A DNA stretch of 64,000 nt, taken from positions 146,470-210,469 of the forward strand of contig NZ_QTWS01000002.1 of NCBI RefSeq assembly GCF_003461245.1, read 5' to 3'. Under the pieces are notes generated by a model that ran no database searches, had not been told where the DNA came from, and saw only the letters and a program-made list of their open reading frames with translations. The position numbers and the translations under genes are program-made. Numbering within the stretch: position 1 is the stretch's first letter; each line of letters starts with the position of its first letter. The stretch is from Blautia sp. AF19-10LB. GTDB lineage: Bacteria > Bacillota > Clostridia > Lachnospirales > Lachnospiraceae. Positions 34,094 through 42,510 of the stretch are shown one piece after another.

Positions 34094-35934
34094 ACAACTC
34101 CTTTCTCCACTTCAGAAATATTTTCCAGTCTGATTACTGCTGTGGTTCCCTCTCCATAAGTACTTCGGATCGTAAGCCCGGAACGTTCCCCATATTGAAG
34201 CTGGATCTGATAATTCAGATTTCTGAGTGCATATCCTTTGTTTCCCATAGAATTCTCAAAAGTATTATCACATATCTTTTCGTTCAGTTTTTCCAGCTCC
34301 ATTTCACTCATCCCAATTCCATCATCTTTTACGGTAATCTGTACACAGTCTTTTTCTTTTAAAGCAGTTATTTCTATCTTCCATTTGTCACTCTTATTTC
34401 GAAATCCATGAATTACCGCATTCTCCACCAATGGCTGCAGAAGGAACTTCGGAACCGCCAGTTCTTCCACTTCCGGATCGATATCATACACAAATGTGAT
34501 CTTATTATTGACCCGCACATTCTGTACTATGATATACTGCTTTGACAGTTCAAACGCTTCTCTGAAGGTTACGATCCGCTTTCCTCCTGATACTGCGATC
34601 CGGAAAAATTTTGATAATGCCATAACAAGCTGTGCAATTTCTTCCTGCTTGTTGATTTTTGCAATGCTGTACGCAGATTCCAGTGAATTGTACAGCATAT
34701 GCGGATCCAGTTCTGTCTGAAGCATCTGGATCGTTGTCATTGTAACTTTGTCCTTCTGTTTAAGAGCTGCCCTCGCTACATTACATACACGTTCTGTCAT
34801 CCTGTAAAATTCGTCACTGACTTCCATATATTCATCTGCCTGTCGTCCTTGTTCCGGTTTTTGCAGTACATCCGGAACTTTATTCTCCGAAACCTGTTTT
34901 TCGATATCATGAAGAACCGACAGCATTCTCTCATTTCTCTTTTCTATCATTGCATTTACAGTCCAGGCTGCACCAAAGGCCACTGCTGTCAGAAATACAA
35001 ATGCAAAAACTTTGATTTCATCTGGAAAACCATTTTCTGACAGAATCTTTCCTGCATCTGTCACACTCACATAATACCAGTTATTTGCTGCAGAATAGTT
35101 CCAGTTTAATATGTAATTTCTTCCATCAATTCTCAGTTCTCCGATCTGTTCATCTTCTTTTAATGTGATATAGTTTATGATATCTGTATAGGGATCTTTG
35201 ACTTTTTTGAAATCCTGCTGTTCTTTGGTACTTACTATATTTCCATAAGGATCCAGAATTGCAAGCCAGGTCGGCTGAATCTGAAAATTTGCAGACAAAA
35301 GCCTGTTGATATAACGCTCATCCACGCAGGCAGTCAGATATAGTTCGTTGCCTTCTTCGTCACGAATTTCATAATTTCGCACCAGATCATAATCATTAAA
35401 ATATTTTCCCAATGTCGGATTGCAGATAATGTTCTGATAGGGTGTCGCAATTCCCCATTTACCCACTTCTGCCAGATAACAGTCCATCGTATTTGACAGA
35501 ACATTTGGAAAAAAAGTAGCATCAGATACCAACAGCAGCTGCCGATATGGGTAATAAAGATAAAATCCAGAAAATCCGCCGACATTATATGTCTCATCCA
35601 GCAGAGAAGTATAGGTAGAAAAAGTTTTCTGCACCAGAGAGTAAATATCAATATCCCTGCATTTCAGGTCAGGAATCATCACCACATTGTTCTGTTCCAT
35701 TGCAAATTTTAACGATACACCCGCATCAGAAACTGCATCCAGTTTTCCTTCTACAGATGCCATGTTTTCTGTCAGCGTATGCTGAATATCTTCTGCCATG
35801 GACTGTTTTGATTTTTCCTGTGAATTCTGATATAGAATATAGGAAATCAACATACAGGGAATAACCAGGGCAATCCAAAAAATTATAAACAGTCGAATTC
35901 TGAATTTATTTGGTCTTTTCTTTTTATTTTTCAT
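34090..35934 (-). CDS. YesM-type sensor histidine kinase
   Basis: 614 residues. Two membrane helices (LFIIFWIALVIPCMLISYIL near the N-terminus, VFAFVFLTAVAFGAAWTV near residue 310) flank a ~270-residue extracytoplasmic dCache-like sensor. The His_kinase (LytS/YesM) domain has LQTELDPHMLYNSLESAYSI with the phospho-His. The ATPase domain shows FLLQPLVENAVIHGF, VKDDGIGMS and GNKGYALRNLNYQ. First gene of the kinase-regulator-binding-protein operon. Confidence 0.92.
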   Translation of the reverse strand: MKNKKKRPNKFRIRLFIIFWIALVIPCMLISYILYQNSQEKSKQSMAEDIQHTLTENMASVEGKLDAVSDAGVSLKFAMEQNNVVMIPDLKCRDIDIYSLVQKTFSTYTSLLDETYNVGGFSGFYLYYPYRQLLLVSDATFFPNVLSNTMDCYLAEVGKWGIATPYQNIICNPTLGKYFNDYDLVRNYEIRDEEGNELYLTACVDERYINRLLSANFQIQPTWLAILDPYGNIVSTKEQQDFKKVKDPYTDIINYITLKEDEQIGELRIDGRNYILNWNYSAANNWYYVSVTDAGKILSENGFPDEIKVFAFVFLTAVAFGAAWTVNAMIEKRNERMLSVLHDIEKQVSENKVPDVLQKPEQGRQADEYMEVSDEFYRMTERVCNVARAALKQKDKVTMTTIQMLQTELDPHMLYNSLESAYSIAKINKQEEIAQLVMALSKFFRIAVSGGKRIVTFREAFELSKQYIIVQNVRVNNKITFVYDIDPEVEELAVPKFLLQPLVENAVIHGFRNKSDKWKIEITALKEKDCVQITVKDDGIGMSEMELEKLNEKICDNTFENSMGNKGYALRNLNYQIQLQYGERSGLTIRSTYGEGTTAVIRLENISEVEKGVV

Positions 35935-36043
35935 TCTCTTCCTTTAACATTTGTGCACTATTAGTTTACATATGTATAATATCATTATCCCAATAACATT
36001 TCAACCGTTATACTTTTTCCAATTAATGGATAAAACACCAACA

Positions 36044-36185
36044 GTTACTGTTCACTCCGTTCACAGTAACTTGGTCAAAATGCATTCCAAATCACCTTCG
36101 GTGATGGCATTTTGCCCTGTATGTCTCGGGATTTTGCCATATTCATGGCAAAACGCCTCGCGGGATACTACCTGTGAATAGTAAC
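36044..36185. repeat. 142-bp MITE-like element with GTTACTGTTCAC ends
   Basis: The ends GTTACTGTTCAC (left) and GTGAATAGTAAC (right) are inverted repeats matching at 11 of 12 positions. Inside are a 27-bp copy of the GTTACTGT palindrome (36044-36070), a hairpin CAAAATGC / GCATTTTG enclosing ATCACC-TTC-GGTGAT, and a hairpin TTTTGCCAT / ATGGCAAAA. No coding capacity. It lies between the kinase operon promoter region and the maltose operon terminator; the 35935-36283 gap holds nothing else apart from that terminator. Confidence 0.65.
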
Positions 36186-36211
36186 CACCAACATCCCCTA
36201 ATACGTCAGGC

Positions 36212-36261
36212 AAAAAAGGCAGATCACATCAATTCCAGAGGAATCGACATAATCTGCCTTT
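36212..36261 (-). terminator. Terminator of the maltose/glucosidase operon
   Basis: 10-bp stem AAAGGCAGAT / ATCTGCCTTT with a 27-nt loop, followed on the minus strand by TTTTTTG, just after the glucosidase stop. Confidence 0.85.
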
Positions 36262-36283
36262 TCTGTATATCTATCATATAATT

Positions 36284-37954
36284 TTATCTGCAGCGTACCA
36301 TGACTGCCTGGTAAGGATTCAGGGATTTCTGGCTGGTTTCGCTGTAGTTATTGCAGAGGATCTCGCCCTCTGCGATGTCTGCCTGCTGGGTTTCATCAGA
36401 CATATTGATCCAGATCTGGATCTTTTCACCGTTTTCTGCGATACGCTCAAAGGCGATCACAGACTCCAAAGCATTCTGGATCTCACGGACCTCGCCGTAG
36501 ATCAGGGATTCACGGTTTGCCTCGTCTTTGCGGATCCGAATCAGATTTCTGTAGTAATGCAGGAGGGAATCTTTGTCCTGTTCCTGCTTCTTTGCACAAA
36601 TGGCTGCGTAGTCGTCATTGCATTTCAGCCATGGCATACCGGAAGTAAAACCGCCGTTTGCTTCTGCAGTCCACGGGAACGGCATTCTGCTGTTGTCACG
36701 ACTTCTGTCGTTGACGAATTTCAGGGACTGCGCTTCGTCATACCCTGCACAAAGAGCTCTTCTGTACTGATCCTTGGTGTTCAGGTCATCGTATTCTTCG
36801 ATGCTGTTGAACTTACCGTTCTCTGAACCAAGTTCTTCTCCCTGGTATACAAATACGGTTCCACGAAGTCCCATCAGAAGGGTTGCAAGGGCACTTCCCT
36901 GAAGGAATCTTAAATGCAGATCGTCCCTGGTTGCTGCTTTTTCGCGGAAATATTTGTTGAAGGAACGGGACTGGTCATGGTTTTCCAGATAGATGGCACC
37001 CCATCCCTGTGTCTGCACACTGCACTGGCTTCTGAATAGAAGTTTCTTGAGATCTCCAAAAGTCCACGGAGCCTGGTTGTACCAGTTGGAACCCGGAAGG
37101 AGGTCAATGTCTGCATAACTGAAATCAAATACCATAGAAAAATATCCGTCTTCTCCGATAAACTCGGACAGGTTTTCATATGGGACTCCCGGTGCCTCCG
37201 CAACGGTCATGATCTCCGGATCTCTGAGACATTTATGATTCATTTCCTGAAGGAATTCTCGGATTCCTTCCTGATTCTGCCCAGTTGTCTCCACGCTGAT
37301 CAGACCGTCTGTGTTGTCCGGTTCATGGGACATCAGAGAATTTACTTTTTTGATATAAGTGATCGCATCAAAACGGAATCCACTGACGCCTTTTTCCATC
37401 CAGTAATTCAGGACGTTGTAGAGTTCTTCTCGAAGTTTTTGGCTTTCCCAGTTGAGATCCGGCTGGCTCTTGTCAAAGGTGTGATAGTACCAACAGTCTT
37501 CTCCCGCCTTCTCCCACACGGAACCGCCGAAGCAGCTTCGTGTGTTGGAAGGACGTTCTTTGGACTGGACAAACATATAATAATCTCTGTATTCTGAGTT
37601 CGGATCTTTCAGTGCTTCCTGGAACCATGCATGTTGGTCGGAAGTATGGTTCAGCACCATGTCAATGATGACACGGATGCCAAGTTCTCCTGCTTTTTTG
37701 AGAAGAAGATCCATATCTTCCATCGTTCCGAAGCACGGGTCGATCCCATAATAGTCAGCGACATCGTATCCATTGTCTTTCATTGGTGACGGATAGAAAG
37801 GGCAGATCCAGATAAAATCAATTCCCAGTTCTTTCAGGTAAGGGAGTTTTTCCAGAATTCCTTTTAAGTCTCCGATTCCATCACCATTTGTATCCTTGAA
37901 GCTTTTTGGATAGATCTGATATCCTACTGCTTCTTTCCACCATATTCTTTTCAT
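36284..37954 (-). CDS. GH13 oligo-1,6-glucosidase / alpha-glucosidase
   Basis: 556 residues, normal for the family. Hydrolyses alpha-1,4/1,6 glucosidic bonds of short malto- or isomalto-oligosaccharides in the cytosol. GH13 regions: YQIYPKSFKDTNGDGIGDLKG, IIDMVLNHTSDQHAWF, GFRFDAITYI (nucleophile Asp), MTVAEAPGV (acid/base Glu), YLENHDQSRSF (transition-state Asp). Last gene of the lipoprotein-permease-permease-glucosidase operon, so it acts on the sugar this ABC system imports. AAAGGGGT site before ATG. The exact linkage preference is not certain. Confidence 0.93.
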   Translation of the reverse strand: MKRIWWKEAVGYQIYPKSFKDTNGDGIGDLKGILEKLPYLKELGIDFIWICPFYPSPMKDNGYDVADYYGIDPCFGTMEDMDLLLKKAGELGIRVIIDMVLNHTSDQHAWFQEALKDPNSEYRDYYMFVQSKERPSNTRSCFGGSVWEKAGEDCWYYHTFDKSQPDLNWESQKLREELYNVLNYWMEKGVSGFRFDAITYIKKVNSLMSHEPDNTDGLISVETTGQNQEGIREFLQEMNHKCLRDPEIMTVAEAPGVPYENLSEFIGEDGYFSMVFDFSYADIDLLPGSNWYNQAPWTFGDLKKLLFRSQCSVQTQGWGAIYLENHDQSRSFNKYFREKAATRDDLHLRFLQGSALATLLMGLRGTVFVYQGEELGSENGKFNSIEEYDDLNTKDQYRRALCAGYDEAQSLKFVNDRSRDNSRMPFPWTAEANGGFTSGMPWLKCNDDYAAICAKKQEQDKDSLLHYYRNLIRIRKDEANRESLIYGEVREIQNALESVIAFERIAENGEKIQIWINMSDETQQADIAEGEILCNNYSETSQKSLNPYQAVMVRCR

Positions 37955-37957
37955 AAG

Positions 37958-38794
37958 TTACCCCTTTACTGCACCTGCCGCGATTCCTTCGATAATGTTT
38001 TTCTGAAGGAAGATGAACACGATCAGGATTGGAATGACGCAGATCAATACTGCAGGGAAGATGAGTTCCCATGGATTTCCGTACTGTCCGGAAAGGCTTT
38101 TTGCATAATAAAGACTTAAGGTCAGTGTCTTGCTGTCGTTGTTTCCGATGATCAGGAACGGAAGAAGGTAGTCATTCCAGATCCACATGGCATTGGTGAT
38201 CACAACAGTCGCTGTGATCGGTTTTACCAGCGGGAATACGACATTGAAAAACAGCTGGAAGATATTTGCACCATCGATCACGGCTGCCTCTTCCAGAGAA
38301 AGCGGAACGCTCTTAAAAAATCCGTGATACAGGAAAACCGTCATACTGAGTCCAAATCCGCCATACATCAGGATCAGACCGAAGGTATTCTTAAGTCCAA
38401 GTGCTTCCATCAGGTTTACCAGCGGATACATAACGGACTGGAACGGGATCAGCATTGCTGCTGTAAAGCAGAGGAACAGGAAGTTGCTTGCTTTTGTCTT
38501 GTTTCTTACCATCATCCATGCAGTGAGGGAAGAGATCACAACGATCAGTGCTACTGCAGCCACAGTGATGATGAGTGTATTTACTACAGATTCTCCGAGT
38601 TTGATCTGTGCTGCCGCATTCTTGAGATAAGAGAAGTCAAAAGAAGACGGAAGGGAGATCGGAGATCCGACGATTTCTTTCTGGCTCTTGAAAGAGTTTA
38701 CGATCAGAAAGTAGATCGGGAATAAAGTATAAATGCTCAGAAGGATCAGAACTACATACATTACGCCCTGTTTTATTCTTTTGTTTGCAGTCAT
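37958..38794 (-). CDS. Oligosaccharide ABC permease, MalG type
   Basis: 278 residues, six membrane helices, BPD_transp_1 family. The EAA loop reads LSLEEAAVIDGANIFQLFFNVVFPL. N-terminus KRIKQGVMYVVLILLSIYTLFPIYFL. Its ATG shares a base with the MalF stop (TAATG). No ATPase gene is in the operon; such importers commonly borrow a shared MsmK-type ATPase encoded elsewhere. Confidence 0.93.
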   Translation of the reverse strand: MTANKRIKQGVMYVVLILLSIYTLFPIYFLIVNSFKSQKEIVGSPISLPSSFDFSYLKNAAAQIKLGESVVNTLIITVAAVALIVVISSLTAWMMVRNKTKASNFLFLCFTAAMLIPFQSVMYPLVNLMEALGLKNTFGLILMYGGFGLSMTVFLYHGFFKSVPLSLEEAAVIDGANIFQLFFNVVFPLVKPITATVVITNAMWIWNDYLLPFLIIGNNDSKTLTLSLYYAKSLSGQYGNPWELIFPAVLICVIPILIVFIFLQKNIIEGIAAGAVKG

Positions 38795-39690
38795 TAGGCT
38801 TCGATCTCCTTTCTCTTAGTAACAATAACCTGAATGATGGACACGGTAGCGATCAGGATGAAGAAGATAACCGCCTGTGCCTGTGCCATACCGTAGTTCG
38901 GAGGTGTGTTTTCTCTGGTTGTCAGAAGAATCTGCAGAGAAAGCATTCTGGTTCCGAAATCTCCGCCTGTGAGGGCAAGGTTCTCGTCCAGCATCTTGAA
39001 GCTGCTGGAAAGTGTCAGGAAAAATACGATCGTAAATGCCGGCATCAGCATCGGAACTGTGATGTGGCGGAATTTCTGCCATGCGGTCGCACCGTCGATA
39101 GAAGCTGCTTCATAGAGATCTTCCGGAATGTTGTTAAGACCATTCAGATAGATCAGCATCAGATATCCGGCTGTCTGCCAGGTTGCCATGATCGCCATGG
39201 CAAAAACTGCTTTGTTCGGGTCCTGGAGCATGTCACACAGGAACGGGATATGGATCGGGGACTCCTCACCAAACAGCATCAGGGAATATACATTCTGGAA
39301 GATAAAGCTCCAGATAAAGCCCATTGCAAGTCCTCCAAGGAGGTTTGGGAAGAAAAATACAGTACGGAAAAATCCTTTGCCTTTGCCGACTTTTCTTACC
39401 ATCAGTGCCATGCCAAGGCTTACGATATTTTTGATCACAACAGCTACGACTGTAAATTTAATGGTGTAGATAAAAGAAGTGATAAACTTCTGTGAATGGA
39501 ACACTTTGATGTAGTTTTTGAAACCAACCAGTGCACCGTACCAGTGTTCGGAACCTTTGAAGTAGGAACCTCTCCAGGCTGTAAAGGAATATGCCACACC
39601 CATGATAAATGGAACCAGGATAACTACGACGAACAGGATGATCGCCGGAATATTCAGTATCTTGAACCATTTCTTATAATATTTCTCCAT
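38794..39690 (-). CDS. Oligosaccharide ABC permease, MalF type
   Basis: 298 residues, six membrane helices. EAA loop: IPEDLYEAASIDGATAWQKF. Starts MEKYYKKWFKILNIPAIILFVVVI after GGGAG. Partner of the MalG-type subunit encoded next. Confidence 0.93.
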   Translation of the reverse strand: MEKYYKKWFKILNIPAIILFVVVILVPFIMGVAYSFTAWRGSYFKGSEHWYGALVGFKNYIKVFHSQKFITSFIYTIKFTVVAVVIKNIVSLGMALMVRKVGKGKGFFRTVFFFPNLLGGLAMGFIWSFIFQNVYSLMLFGEESPIHIPFLCDMLQDPNKAVFAMAIMATWQTAGYLMLIYLNGLNNIPEDLYEAASIDGATAWQKFRHITVPMLMPAFTIVFFLTLSSSFKMLDENLALTGGDFGTRMLSLQILLTTRENTPPNYGMAQAQAVIFFILIATVSIIQVIVTKRKEIEA

Positions 39691-39705
39691 GTTTCTCTCC
39701 CTTCC

Positions 39706-41184
39706 TTACCATTCGTCCATGCCGGATTTCCAGTATGAGATACATTCATCCGCAATGTCGTTTAATTCGTCTTCTGACCATGGATCCGGATCTGTAAACA
39801 GGTCTTCCATGATGTACTTGCCGTAGCTTTCCAGACCCCAGGAGGATGGTGCCGCATCAAACGGGTTGGCAAGAAGATCATTGTCACGTTTGTAAGTGAT
39901 CAGGTCATTGGACAGCGGGTTTTCCAGTGTTGTATCTTCGTCTGCATTGAATGGTACAAATGCAAATTTGTTCACAATATAATCCTGACCTGTCTCTGAG
40001 GTATTCAGCCAGAGGAGGAAGTCTTCTGCATCTTTCTTTTCCTGCTCGGTGGCTTTCTTGTTGATGATGTAATACTGAGATACGAACTCCGGAACAGAGC
40101 GGTTCATCTGATCTACAGTCAGTCCGTCTACATGGATGTCATCATCAGAGAAGTTCAGTTTCATCGGAAGCATGATCAGACGGTCTGCAACTTCCGGTGC
40201 AATGTCAGCAACGTTGCTGTAGATCCAGTTTCCGTTTTTGATAAAAACTGCCTTGCCTTCTGCGAAGGTCTGTACTGCCTGGTCATAACCGGTCACTGTA
40301 GAATTGATGAACTGTGAGCCTCTCTTCGTCGCTCCATCCGGTCCTGCTGCATAGTTGGAAAGGAAATCCAGTTCCTGCAGTGATTTCACGATGGATGATT
40401 TCATAAAGTCTGCTTTGTCCGGATCGGATTCACGTACATCGTAGATATTCTGGTATACGGTACTGATCGGATAATTTCCGAAGTGATTTCCGTATGTCCA
40501 TTTCTCTGCACCTGCGATGGAGAAAACTCCGTTCAGGTTCTCGGTAAGGTCCGTCTTATCGGACTGTGTCTCGTAGCTGTTACCGTTGAGGGTAAAACTC
40601 TCAGACTTGCCGTCGTTGATGTAATCGTTCAGTGCAACGATCATCTGCTGGAATTCTTCGTAATCTGCTTCTTTGTAGTCTGCAGTAAAGGCATTCAGAT
40701 CTGTCACACCAAGGATGTCTTCCAGCATCTGTCGGTCTGCGATCAAACCATATCCTTCGATGTTGTATGGGATTCCGTAGTTTCCTTCACTCTCAAACTG
40801 AAGTTTCAGTGCATCCGGCACGCTCTCATACAGAGTCTTAAGTTCCGGATTGGAAATCTCCTCCACTCCTGCCGCATATCCTGCGGATTTCCATTCTTCG
40901 AAGGAAATCGCGTTGGAAGAAAACAGTGTCGGATATTCCTTGGATTTCAGCTCGGAACGCATGGTCTCAGAACCTTCTGTTGTTCCTACTGTAAATACCT
41001 TCACTTTCTTGCCTGTCTGTGCTTCGTATTCATCAGCCAGATCATTCAGGCTGTCTGCGATCTCTGATTTCTGGTTAAAAAAGTACACATCATAATCCTT
41101 GTTTACCTTGCCGCATCCGGTCACTGTGACCGCTGCTGCTCCGGCAAGCAGACACACGCCGAGTGCCTTTATGGATCTTTTCAT
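39706..41184 (-). CDS. Oligosaccharide-binding lipoprotein (ABC importer)
   Basis: 492 residues, SBP_bac_1 fold. Signal peptide with lipobox AVTVTGC (lipidated Cys about residue 23), so it is anchored to the outside of the membrane. Motifs: VYFFNQKSEIADSLNDLADEYE, VEEISNPELKTL, YGIPYNIEGYGLIADR, FAEGKAVFIKNGNWIY. Delivers maltose/isomaltose-type sugars to the MalF/MalG pair. The start is the ATG following AGGAGG at 7 nt; 53 upstream in-frame codons run through the operators and are non-coding. Confidence 0.93.
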   Translation of the reverse strand: MKRSIKALGVCLLAGAAAVTVTGCGKVNKDYDVYFFNQKSEIADSLNDLADEYEAQTGKKVKVFTVGTTEGSETMRSELKSKEYPTLFSSNAISFEEWKSAGYAAGVEEISNPELKTLYESVPDALKLQFESEGNYGIPYNIEGYGLIADRQMLEDILGVTDLNAFTADYKEADYEEFQQMIVALNDYINDGKSESFTLNGNSYETQSDKTDLTENLNGVFSIAGAEKWTYGNHFGNYPISTVYQNIYDVRESDPDKADFMKSSIVKSLQELDFLSNYAAGPDGATKRGSQFINSTVTGYDQAVQTFAEGKAVFIKNGNWIYSNVADIAPEVADRLIMLPMKLNFSDDDIHVDGLTVDQMNRSVPEFVSQYYIINKKATEQEKKDAEDFLLWLNTSETGQDYIVNKFAFVPFNADEDTTLENPLSNDLITYKRDNDLLANPFDAAPSSWGLESYGKYIMEDLFTDPDPWSEDELNDIADECISYWKSGMDEW

Positions 41185-41220
41185 CTCCCGTCCTCCTTTT
41201 GTGCTTTGTTTTCTGTTTCT

Positions 41221-41234
41221 TGAAACATGTTTCA
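41221..41234. promoter_or_regulatory. LacI-family operator, perfect palindrome
   Basis: TGAAACATGTTTCA, a perfect 14-bp palindrome, in the 5' untranslated region of the oligosaccharide operon, about 36 bp before the start codon. Confidence 0.8.
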
Positions 41235-41288
41235 TATCAGTCATTTTTTTAGGCACAGTTTCTGTCACTAGAACTATGCCTTGTTTTT

Positions 41289-41302
41289 TGAAACATGTTT
41301 CA
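41289..41302. promoter_or_regulatory. LacI-family operator, second perfect palindrome
   Basis: A second TGAAACATGTTTCA, 68 bp from the first, starting 12 bp downstream of the -10. The pair could be bridged by a repressor tetramer. Confidence 0.82.
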
Positions 41303-41314
41303 TTTGTTGTTTCT

Positions 41315-41343
41315 AAACTATCATATTTTTGATATAAAGTCAA
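41315..41343 (-). promoter_or_regulatory. Promoter of the oligosaccharide ABC operon
   Basis: TTGACT (41338-41343), 17-bp spacer, TAGTTT (41315-41320) on the minus strand, directly followed by the palindromic operator. Confidence 0.7.
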
Positions 41344-41391
41344 TCCCTTTTGTTATTTTTATCGTAGAACTTTTCAGGCATCTATTCCGTA

Positions 41392-42372
41392 TCACGTTGT
41401 GCTTCCTTTTTTGAGTTCCACAGGGATCGTGATGTATCTTTCCTGTGGTGTCTCTCCATCGACCAGCTTGAGGATCGTGTCAACAGCCCTGTTCCCGATC
41501 TCGTGTAACTGCTGGTGGATCGTGGTGATCTCCATAATATTGGTCCTGGATACATAAGTTCCGTCATATGCGATCACGGAGAAATCTTCCGGGATCTTCT
41601 TGCCGAGTTTCACTGCCGCTTTGAGAAAAGCACTTGCCGGCATATCTGCTGCCATGATGCCATCGATCTCCGGATTTTCTTCCAGGATCAGACATGCCAT
41701 CTCAAAGTAATTCTGGAAATCAAAAGAATTCCACTTGATATCCACTTCCCGTGTCTGGATCTCGTTTGTTTCCAGTGTCTCACGGAGTGCCCGGTGGCTC
41801 TTGTAAGAAAGAACTCTGTCTGTGTCCGTCTCACTTCCGATATGGAGGACATATCTGCATCCGCTTCGGATAAGTTCTTCTGCTGCAAGCCTGCCGCCCA
41901 TCTCGTGGTCGGATACAACAACCGGTACTTCATCATTCACATAATAATCCAACATGACCAGCGGCTTGCCGAATTCTGCGTATGCCTCCGGTTTCTGATT
42001 ATTAACACCCATGATCACACCGTCCACGATATTGGAGCGGAGGATCTTCATATATTCTTTTTCTCTCTCCGGGTCATCACCGGTACTGCACAGCATCAGT
42101 TTGCAGTCGTTTTTGTATAGTTCATCTTCGATATGTCTCGCAAGCGAGGAAAAATACGGATGACGGATATCCGGAACCAACATCGCCACGATCCCCGCCT
42201 TCTGCTTGAACATGCTCCTTGCCAGTTCGTTCGGAATATAGTTCAGTTCTTTCATCGCCTGTTCGATCTTCATCCGTGTTTCAGGAGCCACATTTGCTGT
42301 CCCGTTTAATACTCTGGAAACAGTGCACGCCGCTACATTTGCCCTCTTTGCCACATCACGAATACTTGCCAT
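41392..42372 (-). CDS. LacI-family transcriptional regulator
   Basis: 326 residues. N-terminal HTH ASIRDVAKRANVAACTVSRVLNGT with hinge helix ELARSMFKQKAG, then a Peripla_BP sugar-binding domain: IVAMLVPDIRHPYFSSLARHIED, GVIMGVNNQ, PVVVSDHEMGGRLAAEEL, DGIMAADMPASAFL. It sits directly upstream of the oligosaccharide operon and has an operator-like site in its own promoter, so it probably represses both; inducer likely the imported oligosaccharide. Confidence 0.92.
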   Translation of the reverse strand: MASIRDVAKRANVAACTVSRVLNGTANVAPETRMKIEQAMKELNYIPNELARSMFKQKAGIVAMLVPDIRHPYFSSLARHIEDELYKNDCKLMLCSTGDDPEREKEYMKILRSNIVDGVIMGVNNQKPEAYAEFGKPLVMLDYYVNDEVPVVVSDHEMGGRLAAEELIRSGCRYVLHIGSETDTDRVLSYKSHRALRETLETNEIQTREVDIKWNSFDFQNYFEMACLILEENPEIDGIMAADMPASAFLKAAVKLGKKIPEDFSVIAYDGTYVSRTNIMEITTIHQQLHEIGNRAVDTILKLVDGETPQERYITIPVELKKGSTT

Positions 42373-42404
42373 TTGCTCACTTCCTGTCCTGTCTCGATTT
42401 TCTA

Positions 42405-42457
42405 TGAAACATTTTTCATTCTGATAATACGATACCGAAAATTTCCAGTTTCGTCAA
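42405..42457 (-). promoter_or_regulatory. lacI-type gene promoter with imperfect operator
   Basis: TTGACG (42452-42457), 17-bp spacer, TATCGT (42429-42434) on the minus strand. Downstream, TGAAACATTTTTCA (42405-42418) differs by one base from the two perfect operators, suggesting autoregulation with weaker binding. Confidence 0.65.
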
Positions 42458-42458
42458 G

Positions 42459-42491
42459 ACAAAATAAGCCCCCGCCGTATAAGCGAGGGCT
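42459..42491 (-). terminator. purL terminator
   Basis: GC-rich stem AGCCCTCGC / GCGGGGGCT on the minus strand (42467-42491), followed by TATTTTG, 20 bp after the purL stop. Confidence 0.75.
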
Positions 42492-42510
42492 CAAAACTGT
42501 CATATATTAT

